From Colwellia sp. (GTDB lineage Bacteria; Pseudomonadota; Gammaproteobacteria; Enterobacterales; Alteromonadaceae), in the NCBI GenBank assembly GCA_013215295.1, contig JABSOZ010000005.1, forward strand, positions 248,001-312,000: a stretch of 64,000 bases of DNA, written 5' to 3'. Positions 27,076 through 34,817 of this stretch are shown piece by piece (position 1 is the first letter of the stretch; each line of letters starts with the position of its first letter). The notes under the pieces are model-generated. The model had not been told where the DNA came from, made no database searches, and saw nothing but the letters and a program-made list of their open reading frames with translations. A program made the translations under genes and the position numbers.

Positions 27076-28536
27076 ATGAAAGAATACACAGAAAATAAAC
27101 TGGCCTCTATTTTAGCGTTAATGAAAAATATCACCAAAAATATTCGGTTGTTTTTAATGACTCTACTGAGTTCATTAAGCTTTCTAATGGCCGCACCGAG
27201 TATGGCTGGTTGGGAAGTTAACTATATTGACACTTTTTCAGGTGATGGTGTTAATTGGCAAAACTGGACAGCTCAAGTAGATGCTAATTTTAATAATGAA
27301 GTGCAATGTTATACCGATGACGATAGTTCCGTTAATAAAAACTTTGATGTTTCTGATGGCACGCTAAAAATAATCGCGAGGAAACAACAAACTAATTGTG
27401 CTGGTTTAAATAACCAATCAAGAAGTTGGACCTCAGGTCGAATTAACGGCAAAGATAAACGTGAGTTTCTCTATGGAAGAATAGAATCAAGAATTCGTTT
27501 TCATAATCTCGAAGGTGGCACATGGCCGGCCTTTTGGATGTTAGAAAATCGTATTGCTGAAAGTCCTCGTAAAAACGATGATGACTTTTCTAATTGGCCA
27601 AACCCAGGTGCTGGCGAGATTGATGTATGGGAATGGTTTGCAAATAGTCCGAGCACTTATATCACCAATTTTTTTAATACCGGGGGCAGTGCATGCGGAA
27701 ATGAAGTTAGATTTTCTTACCCTAACGGCGCTAATGACGTACTCAGTTGGCATGATTACGCGATTGAATGGGATGAAAATAACATTTCATTTTACATGGA
27801 CGATACACTGGTAGCTTCACATAATGTGACGAACTGCCCACAATATAAAGAGCCGATGTTTGTTTTACTCAACGTTGCTATGGGTGGACATTTAGGTGGA
27901 ACAATAGATTCAAGTCTTAGCAAAGTAACCATGGAAGTTGATTACTTAGCCCATTGCACCTCAACCAATCAAAATAATGCCAATCGCTGTAATGAAAATA
28001 CCCCAACCGTGTATGCCGATGATGATAATGACGGCATAGCAAATGATCTTGATAATTGTCCTAATACACAACCTGGCGAAGTGGTTGATGAAAGTGGCTG
28101 TGTGGAAAATATCGTGAATATTTCTCCTGAGGTTTCTTTATCAATGACCCAAAATAGTGTGCTTGTTTCATCAATTGACATTAATGGTGGTTTAGTCGAA
28201 ATATCAGCAAATGCTACTGATGAAAACACCCAGGATAAGCTTTCTTATATTTGGTTAATACCGGGTGCTATCCCTTCAACGACTATTGTCGGTGGAATTG
28301 TGAGCTTTGATCCATCCTCCATGATAGAAGGAGGGTCACATAAAGTTGATTTGACTGTTAATGACAACGGAAATCCAATACTTTCAGTGAGCAGCAGTAT
28401 TCAATTCACTGTTAATGAAATCCAGATTGACTCTGATGATAAAAACACCAAGAGTCGCGGCGGTTCGTTTAGCTATCTAATATTGTTATTGCTTATGCAG
28501 TTAAGCCTTAAAAAAGGGAATTTTAGATTACGTTAA
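27076..28536 (+). CDS. secreted GH16 laminarinase with thrombospondin-3 repeat and GlyGly-CTERM tail
   Basis: A long signal peptide (to about residue 45) leads into a GH16 catalytic domain (about 46-295). The ExDxxE motif in AGEIDVWEW is complete: nucleophile Glu181, Asp183, acid/base Glu186. A type-3 thrombospondin calcium repeat (about 315-345) and an Ig/PKD-like domain follow. The tail has SRGGS, a hydrophobic stretch LILLLLMQLSL and a basic end. This is the build of the GlyGly-CTERM signal processed by rhombosortase after type II secretion. It would cut beta-1,3-glucan outside the cell. It lies directly behind the CBM6-oxidoreductase gene, likely in one transcript. AAGAG precedes the start. 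Confidence 0.88.
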   Translation: MKEYTENKLASILALMKNITKNIRLFLMTLLSSLSFLMAAPSMAGWEVNYIDTFSGDGVNWQNWTAQVDANFNNEVQCYTDDDSSVNKNFDVSDGTLKIIARKQQTNCAGLNNQSRSWTSGRINGKDKREFLYGRIESRIRFHNLEGGTWPAFWMLENRIAESPRKNDDDFSNWPNPGAGEIDVWEWFANSPSTYITNFFNTGGSACGNEVRFSYPNGANDVLSWHDYAIEWDENNISFYMDDTLVASHNVTNCPQYKEPMFVLLNVAMGGHLGGTIDSSLSKVTMEVDYLAHCTSTNQNNANRCNENTPTVYADDDNDGIANDLDNCPNTQPGEVVDESGCVENIVNISPEVSLSMTQNSVLVSSIDINGGLVEISANATDENTQDKLSYIWLIPGAIPSTTIVGGIVSFDPSSMIEGGSHKVDLTVNDNGNPILSVSSSIQFTVNEIQIDSDDKNTKSRGGSFSYLILLLLMQLSLKKGNFRLR

Positions 28537-28554
28537 AGGCGTAACTTTTTGTAG

Positions 28555-28589
28555 CGGACACATTATTAATTATTAGAGTCATGTGTCCG
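28555..28589. terminator. stem-loop after GH16 gene
   Basis: Perfect arms CGGACACAT and ATGTGTCCG enclose a 17-base loop, 18 bases after the GH16 stop. It covers the upstream GTG of the next open frame, which argues that the next gene really starts later, at 28652. Confidence 0.5.
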
Positions 28590-28651
28590 TGTTGTTTGAA
28601 TTGGCTTTGGTGTTAGAATCAAAGATTGCACCTTATGGAACAACATTTTTT

Positions 28652-29854
28652 ATGGAACATACTCTTAGTTTAAATGAAGCCAAAAAAGCGATTTTATTAA
28701 GCCAAGGTATTCATAAAGAGCATAAATTAGGGAGGGGAAAAGCTGCGACATATAAAGCCTTAGCATCCATTAATTATGTGCAAATTGATTCTATATCTGT
28801 GGTAGAACGCGCTCATCATCATAGCTTGTGGAATCGTGCCGAGCATTATGATCCTATTCATATTGAACAACTGTTAGAAGATAAACAAATTTTTGAATAT
28901 TGGTCGCACGCCGCAGCCTATTTACCCATGGCAGATTACCGTTTTAGCTTACCAAGAAAGCACGCTTTTGCTAAAGGAGATGAGCACTGGTTTAAAAAAG
29001 ACAAAAAAAGCATGTCATATGTTTTGCAGCGTATTAAGGCTGAAGGTCCGTTGCAAGCTAAAGATTTTAAAGATGCTAGAAAAAATAAAACGGGGTGGTG
29101 GGACTGGAAACCTGCAAAAGTAGCACTCGAACAGCTCTTTATGGAAGGTAAGCTGATGGCGCTTAAAAGGCAGGGGTTTCAAAAAGTGTATGACCTTACA
29201 GAACATGTACTGCCTGCAACTGTTGATACGAGTACACCCAGCGAAGCGGAATACTTTCAACATTTAGTCATTAATTATTTGAGTGCAAATGCTATTGGAA
29301 CATATCAGCAAATAACTTATTTACTGAAAGGACTTAAATCCCCGGTAAAAAAGTATTGTATGCAATTGCTTGAAGAGGGTTTGTTAATTACGGTAAATGT
29401 CGATAATCAATCATACTTTGCTTTACCTAACGTTCATGAGCTATTAAAAACTAAGTTGAGTCGGCATAAAGTGAAAATCCTTTCGCCTTTTGACAATCTA
29501 CTTATACAACGCAAGAGAACCAAAGCACTTTTCAATTATGATTATCAAATTGAGTGTTATGTCCCGGCTGATAAAAGAAAGTTCGGTTATTTCAGCCTGC
29601 CACTTTTATCGGGCAGTACGTTTTCTGGAAGAATGGATGTCAAGATGGACAGAAAGTCAAAAGTTCTAAATGTTCTTCATCTACATATTGAGACAAAAAA
29701 AGCCGATGAATTTATCATTGATTTGAAAAAATCCCTCGATAAATTTTTAGCCTTTAACAAAGGCACAAGTATCAAGGTTCACAAAATAACCAGTGGCAGC
29801 CAAATTTTAACCAATAATAGGGTGAATGATTTTACTTCAACATTAATAGCGTAA
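28652..29854 (+). CDS. AlkX/YcaQ-like winged-helix DNA glycosylase (HTH_42 family)
   Basis: The protein starts MEHTLSLNEAKKAILLSQGI, aligned with the start of YcaQ proteins; the longer frame from 28583 begins inside a hairpin and adds 23 residues. The catalytic-site tripeptide is QID in YVQIDSISVVERAHHHSLW, the QxD form found in the YcaQ (AlkX) branch rather than QxQ of AlkZ. Other family marks are FEYWSHAAAYLP, WWDWKP, LSPFDNLL and the Arg/Lys-rich YVPADKRKFGYF. In E. coli, YcaQ removes nitrogen-mustard adducts and unhooks interstrand crosslinks. It has no evident link to the glucan genes around it. Confidence 0.82.
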   Translation: MEHTLSLNEAKKAILLSQGIHKEHKLGRGKAATYKALASINYVQIDSISVVERAHHHSLWNRAEHYDPIHIEQLLEDKQIFEYWSHAAAYLPMADYRFSLPRKHAFAKGDEHWFKKDKKSMSYVLQRIKAEGPLQAKDFKDARKNKTGWWDWKPAKVALEQLFMEGKLMALKRQGFQKVYDLTEHVLPATVDTSTPSEAEYFQHLVINYLSANAIGTYQQITYLLKGLKSPVKKYCMQLLEEGLLITVNVDNQSYFALPNVHELLKTKLSRHKVKILSPFDNLLIQRKRTKALFNYDYQIECYVPADKRKFGYFSLPLLSGSTFSGRMDVKMDRKSKVLNVLHLHIETKKADEFIIDLKKSLDKFLAFNKGTSIKVHKITSGSQILTNNRVNDFTSTLIA

Positions 29855-29916
29855 ACTATATAATTTATCTTGTTGATGTTTATACGATAAGTGGTTACCT
29901 AAGTCGAAAAGAAAGA

Positions 29917-29935
29917 GTCATCGTATTAAGATGAC
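29917..29935. terminator. small hairpin between convergent genes
   Basis: Arms GTCATC and GATGAC with a 7-base loop lie between the convergent glycosylase and MBL-fold genes. The stem is short and there is no T-run; it is a weak candidate for a shared terminator. Confidence 0.3.
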
Positions 29936-29961
29936 CCTATTGAACGCACGAAAGGTGAGAT

Positions 29962-30780
29962 TTATTTAATAAACGTTACGCTTTCAAAACCGGTAACCAA
30001 AATATTTGCAACGGGTAGAACAGTTTTCAAATTTTTGTTATAGCCTTCAGTTTCCTCGTCGGTTAAATGCATAAATACGACTTTATTGGCTTTTATGCGT
30101 TTAATAAAGTCTAAGCCTCCGTCCTCCTCGGGGATCCATGAAGGCAGCAATGCCACATCAATATTCATACTCGCCAGTTTTTCAATATCTATCTCAGAAG
30201 ATGTAAAGTCTCCGTCACCAATATGGATTATTTTCCAGTCGTTCACTTCAATTAAGTAGGCATAGTTTGGAAACTCTTTATGAAACCGGACCTTTAAACT
30301 TGCTGGAGCATCAGGGGCAAAAACACCCACATGAGGAAAGTTCAATGCAGTAATGGAAATGTTTTTGTGATCTAATTGTTTGTCTGAAAATCCAGTCAAT
30401 CGTGAAGTATGTAATTGCTTATTTCCAATCTTACCCGCTAATTCAGTCGTCACTGATAAAGGTGCTACTAGCATCGTTTCTGGGTGGTTTTGTAAATATT
30501 TTAGCGTACGATCTGCAGTATAATGATCTGAGTGAGAATGAGTCACTAACGCTATGTCCGCATTTTTGTTATTTAATCGCTTAAAGTCTGAATCGTTTAA
30601 ATAGTTATAATACTTATTAGTGTTAAACAGTGCGTCTACTAATATGGCGTTCTTATCAGATACTATTCTAACGCCCGCATTTGCTACATGTTCAATGGTT
30701 AGCTCAGATGCATAAGACAAATGTGTCAAACTGAGTATTGATATGAATATAACATTCATCTTCATTAGTGTGCTTTTCAT
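29962..30780 (-). CDS. exported MBL-fold metallo-hydrolase
   Basis: I start at ATG 30780, preceded by AAAGG and giving a clean signal peptide (MKSTLMKMNVIFISILSLTH, ending LSYA); the longer frame to 30852 is not needed. The metal motif is HSHSDH in ALVTHSHSDHYTADRT. Further ligands are plausible in IGDGD and in FMHLTD near the end. The build is that of the short UlaG/YfhI-like MBL-fold hydrolases placed in the periplasm. The gene follows the esterase-TPR gene on the same strand by 82 bases. Substrate unknown. Confidence 0.75.
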   Translation of the reverse strand: MKSTLMKMNVIFISILSLTHLSYASELTIEHVANAGVRIVSDKNAILVDALFNTNKYYNYLNDSDFKRLNNKNADIALVTHSHSDHYTADRTLKYLQNHPETMLVAPLSVTTELAGKIGNKQLHTSRLTGFSDKQLDHKNISITALNFPHVGVFAPDAPASLKVRFHKEFPNYAYLIEVNDWKIIHIGDGDFTSSEIDIEKLASMNIDVALLPSWIPEEDGGLDFIKRIKANKVVFMHLTDEETEGYNKNLKTVLPVANILVTGFESVTFIK

Positions 30781-30862
30781 TTTTATCGCCTTTGTTATTT
30801 TTCTTTGTCTTAACGAGGCACAAGCAAAAATTTGATTATGCCTACTGAACAATCGCTTCCCC

Positions 30863-32425
30863 CTACATTTGTATGTTTTTCAACCGTCCCAATTTTTGTT
30901 CAAAAGTGCTGGTATTCTCATCATTTTTACTTTTTGCGATAGCAATTGCTTTTTCCACTGTCTTAATTGCTTCAGGAATTTTTTTCGCTGTTTCATAAGC
31001 ATCTGACAAACTGTCATAGGCATTCATTGAATCTGGTTTTGCTTGAGTTATACGTTTGAATACTGTTATCGATTCTTGAATTCTTTGTTGGTTCAATAAA
31101 CTATAGCCATAGGTATTCAAGTCACTTTCTTGCTGAGCCGATACTGCTTTACTAAAAATATCTGTTAACAGTTGTTGTACTTTTAAGCGGGTTTTACTTG
31201 CTTGTTCAAGTTTTTGGTTTTCATGGGAAAGTGTTGCTAAACGGTCTAAAACACTAACGGAATTCGGCATAGCTATAGCTAAATGTTGTAAAAGTAAAAT
31301 AGCTGATGCGCTGTCGTTATTACGCTGAAAATGACTGATTGCGCGGTTAGCATTATAGACTTTGTTTGGCGATATCCAAAGTGGCCATAAGGCAAAAGCT
31401 TGGTCAAATTTTTTGGCTATCAGTTGATGATAAATAACCGAAAAGATAGCATCTTGAAATTGCTTGTCACTCGTTTCAATTTGGTATTTTTTAGCTCTTT
31501 TTTCATAATGATTAAGTAATGTTTTATGGTCGAAATTTGAGGATAATATTTGCTTTTTAGTAGGTTGTCGATAATCTGCAAAGTGATTTCTTAATCCATC
31601 GTTAAGCGCTGGGTAATATACTGAGCCATGTGACTCGGTTGGAAACACGTCAAGACTAATATTAACCATTTTCCCCGCTGAACTTATGATGCTTTTTCGC
31701 AGCGCTTCGGTTTCAGACAACATAACGTCACCCCCTAAAATTATTTGCAAATCGCTATTTTGAATCGAAATGTTTTGATAATTTTTTACCGCAGTGTCAA
31801 AGGCGTTGTTTGGCAAAATGGGTTCTATTGCGATGTAGCTATTAAACGTGTCGCTGCTCGTGGGCAAGGTATTGATAACGAATGTTGCAGAATAAGATTG
31901 GCCAATCAAAATATTATTGTTAATCGTACGGTAATTATCGTTAATATGGTTTGATAGCTCTTTGGTTAAATAGTTTCTGAAAGGCTGAGGGTTACGAGAA
32001 ACATTACTGAACCATTGATTTCTTTTAAAAGGTATACCGACAATAATACTCTCGGGAATATCACCGTGTTGCATTAATCGTTCAATTTGAGTAACAGAAT
32101 GAAAGTAGAGATTTTTCATATAAGTTAAGGTTTCGTTATTAGCATCAAGTAAGTAAATCACCGGATAATTGTGTTTTGTTTTTTCGTAACTTTCAGGTAA
32201 TCGAATAAAAAATTCTCGTTGCTCCTTTAGGTTTTCGGAATAAAACGAGATCTCTTCACCTAAGTTAACTTTTATTTGTGGTACTTGGTTACGGGTCATA
32301 TCGTTAGCAAAAACAACCTGATTGATGAACAATATAGGCAATAGTATAAAGTGCGTTATGATGCGCGTGAATGTTTTAGTTTTAGCTAAACTTACTAACG
32401 ATAATTGTGTAAATACTTTTTTCAT
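30863..32425 (-). CDS. secreted alpha/beta-hydrolase esterase with TPR C-terminus
   Basis: A signal peptide ends near residue 40 (QVVFA). Residues 50-300 are an Esterase D-like domain with nucleophile elbow IGQSYSA (Ser177) and a late His in ESHGSVYYPAL. Residues about 320-520 carry tetratricopeptide-like helices (for example SITVFKRITQAKPDSMNAYD). It has the same overall plan as the protein at 4629-5810, with a longer repeat region. It heads a two-gene unit with the MBL-fold hydrolase. The natural ester is unknown. Confidence 0.75.
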   Translation of the reverse strand: MKKVFTQLSLVSLAKTKTFTRIITHFILLPILFINQVVFANDMTRNQVPQIKVNLGEEISFYSENLKEQREFFIRLPESYEKTKHNYPVIYLLDANNETLTYMKNLYFHSVTQIERLMQHGDIPESIIVGIPFKRNQWFSNVSRNPQPFRNYLTKELSNHINDNYRTINNNILIGQSYSATFVINTLPTSSDTFNSYIAIEPILPNNAFDTAVKNYQNISIQNSDLQIILGGDVMLSETEALRKSIISSAGKMVNISLDVFPTESHGSVYYPALNDGLRNHFADYRQPTKKQILSSNFDHKTLLNHYEKRAKKYQIETSDKQFQDAIFSVIYHQLIAKKFDQAFALWPLWISPNKVYNANRAISHFQRNNDSASAILLLQHLAIAMPNSVSVLDRLATLSHENQKLEQASKTRLKVQQLLTDIFSKAVSAQQESDLNTYGYSLLNQQRIQESITVFKRITQAKPDSMNAYDSLSDAYETAKKIPEAIKTVEKAIAIAKSKNDENTSTFEQKLGRLKNIQM

Positions 32426-32951
32426 ATTATCTCTTCATTTAATGAGGGCTTATTACTTAACGGTATACATGAATATGATTCGTATACGCTTGTGTTTGTA
32501 TTGTGCCTAATGTTAGAAAGAAAACGCTACAGATTAGCTGATAAAAAGCTGATGGTTAACTGATGGACTCTATTCCTGCCGATATGCTGACATTTCGCGG
32601 TTAACTATATTTATATTTCACGAATATAAGCGTTGCGGTTAGTCGTGCTGATTCTCACACTCATTGCCCATTATTAAGATGCGCAATACCTTGTAAATAT
32701 CGTCGCGATTTACCCGATGAAGTACGTTTATCAGTCTTTGATAACGTGTTAAAAATAGTGCGCATAGAGCTTTAGGATTAATTACAGGCTCTTAAGCGAT
32801 TGATTATAGGTGATTGTGTTATGGTCAATGTAATAAAAAAGCATAAAATATAAATGACATCTCAATAGTCGCCACTAAAAAGAATGCTGAAAGGCTAAGT
32901 GGTTAACGAGCTCAAAAATGCTTTTGTGATATTGAGAAATAAAGGACGGTA
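32426..32951. other. intergenic region, divergent promoters
   Basis: The 526 bases between the divergent esterase-TPR and M1 peptidase genes hold both promoters. A 58-codon open stretch at about 32604-32774 lacks a start codon and is not supported as a gene. No strong repeat or operator was recognised. Confidence 0.4.
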
Positions 32952-34406
32952 ATGAGTAAATTTACAAAAGGAGGTTCTGAATTAGCCACCCATGATAGTC
33001 ATATGAAACATCCGGCTTTTAATATAAAACAACAGAGCTTGATATGTAGACTGTGTTTATTTTTACTTTTTAGTGTTATTGCATGCCATGCCGTATCTGC
33101 CAATATTCATGAAGATGTCGATTTTGTTGCCTTGAATAAGGTTGACTTTATTCACTATAAAGCTGAATTAGCAGCCGACTTTCAGGCTAAATCTATCGCA
33201 GGAAAAGTCAGTATTGAATTTGTTCCAAAAGTACACAATGTAACAACACTTACTTTCTCAGCTAAATACAAAACCATACATTCGTTAAAAATTAATAACA
33301 TTCCAACAAGTCATCATGTTAACAATGATGATTTAGTTATAACGTTTAAAGCACCGCTCCTCATTAACAAGAGTTATACTCTACGTATTGAATATCAATC
33401 ACTACCTCAGCGGGGTATGAAGTTTTATGATGATCATCTATTTACGGTTTACCATACAAAAAATTGGCTAGTCTCACATAATTCAATCGCAGATAAGGCA
33501 AGCTTTGAGCTATTACTTACTCATAACGCTGCGTTAACTTCAACAAGCAATGGCAAATTGATATCTCAACAAAAAACGTCAGATAATCAAGTGATCTCGC
33601 ATTGGTTACAAGACTCCCCAATAGCTATTTATACTTTTGGCTTTGCTCTGGGAGAATTTGAGGAAGTGAAAGCCATGCACAAAAATTCAAGTTTATCTTA
33701 CCTCTATCGTAAAGCCGAGACTTCGGGTTTAACAGCTAAAAGCATTAACAACGTATTTATTGATGTGCCTAACATGATTGATTTTTTTGAAGAAAAATCT
33801 GGGTTTGATTTACCTAATAAATCCTATCAATATGTGGTCGTTGAAGGTTATATGGCACAAGAAGCCGCTGGTTTTAGTTTGGTGGGCGAAAAGTATGCCC
33901 ATACCGTGCTAGAAGATAAAAATGAAAATTGGTTTATTGCGCATGAGTTAGCTCATGAGTGGTGGGGCAATAGCATTACTTGCGCCAATTTCTCGCATTT
34001 CTGGTTAAACGAAGGTTTAGTGCAGTTTTTAGTGGCGGCATATAAACAACAGTTGTTTGGTGAGGCAGCCTATAAAAAGGAAATAGGTGTTGCTATTGCG
34101 AGAGTTAACCGAGCCGTTCAAAAAGGTAAAGTATCACCGGTGGCATTTAAGCATCAGATCAAAGAAAAAAATATAAATAGAACGATGGTATACAGTAAAG
34201 GCGCACTCATTTTTTATATGTTACGTAAGAAACTTGGCGACGAGATATTCTGGCGTGCATTAAAGACTTATAGTATGGAAAATAGACGAGGCTCGGTCAC
34301 GACGAATGATTTAAAAGTGGCATTTGAAAAAGTAAGTAAGCAAGAGTTAACGTCATTTTTTGAACGCTGGGTCTATGGAAATGAAATACCAGACTTGAGT
34401 TTATAA
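32952..34406 (+). CDS. M1-family zinc aminopeptidase, exported
   Basis: The zinc site is HELAHEWWG with His331, Glu332, His335 and the third ligand Glu354 in WLNEG, the spacing of gluzincins of family M1. The exopeptidase motif GxMEN is replaced by a segment MAQEAAGFS, so specificity may differ from standard aminopeptidases. At 484 residues it has only the N-terminal beta domain and the catalytic domain, without the usual C-terminal ARM domain. A hydrophobic segment at about 36-56 (LFLLFSVIACHAVSA) is a signal peptide or lipobox. An ATG at 33003 (MKHPAF) is a possible later start; the first has a GGACGG upstream. Confidence 0.78.
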   Translation: MSKFTKGGSELATHDSHMKHPAFNIKQQSLICRLCLFLLFSVIACHAVSANIHEDVDFVALNKVDFIHYKAELAADFQAKSIAGKVSIEFVPKVHNVTTLTFSAKYKTIHSLKINNIPTSHHVNNDDLVITFKAPLLINKSYTLRIEYQSLPQRGMKFYDDHLFTVYHTKNWLVSHNSIADKASFELLLTHNAALTSTSNGKLISQQKTSDNQVISHWLQDSPIAIYTFGFALGEFEEVKAMHKNSSLSYLYRKAETSGLTAKSINNVFIDVPNMIDFFEEKSGFDLPNKSYQYVVVEGYMAQEAAGFSLVGEKYAHTVLEDKNENWFIAHELAHEWWGNSITCANFSHFWLNEGLVQFLVAAYKQQLFGEAAYKKEIGVAIARVNRAVQKGKVSPVAFKHQIKEKNINRTMVYSKGALIFYMLRKKLGDEIFWRALKTYSMENRRGSVTTNDLKVAFEKVSKQELTSFFERWVYGNEIPDLSL

Positions 34407-34751
34407 ACGATTAAATAGTCTGCGAAGAGATCCGCATTATAATGAACTATGATGTTGGGGAGGATATCTGTTTTACTCAAATATGTTGCCAAAGGTTTTG
34501 TCCGTTATGTATAGCCTTTAGCTTTTGGTTTAGGCAATAAAATACAATGTTATTTTGCCAAGTAATAATACAATAAATACAAATCCTATATTCAAAGCTA
34601 GTTCACTCTTGGGTAAATATTTAGATAATTTCATTAATTTCATTAATTTCCTTCCTTCATTTTTTTCTCACCTGCGCATCACGTTTCTCTGGTGCTTAGG
34701 GATAAATTCCGTAACCGAACAGATAGCTGCTTACAAATTTTTATAAGGAAA
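34407..34751. other. intergenic region without supported gene
   Basis: This AT-rich stretch between the convergent M1 peptidase and glycan-binding lipoprotein genes contains only short, start-poor frames. Nothing further is supported besides the terminator that follows it. Confidence 0.4.
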
Positions 34752-34783
34752 AAATGCCTTTAAACAGACGTTTAAAGGCATTT
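34752..34783 (-). terminator. rho-independent terminator of the glycan-binding lipoprotein gene
   Basis: Perfect 14-base arms (AAATGCCTTTAAAC and its inverted copy) enclose a 4-base loop. Read on the minus strand they are followed by TTTTTCC, a proper U-run. Confidence 0.8.
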
Positions 34784-34817
34784 AAAGTCAGTAAAATAAA
34801 TTTAACTGCAGATTAGA

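Noticed and set aside
23745-28536. A lytic polysaccharide monooxygenase in the region
   Set aside because: No protein in the window starts its mature chain with His followed by an AA10-like fold. The redox protein here is a di-heme DUF1111 member.
32604-32774. A 58-codon open stretch with protein-like composition
   Set aside because: It has no ATG or convincing alternative start and no ribosome binding site, and I recognise no family. It may be a remnant but cannot be supported.
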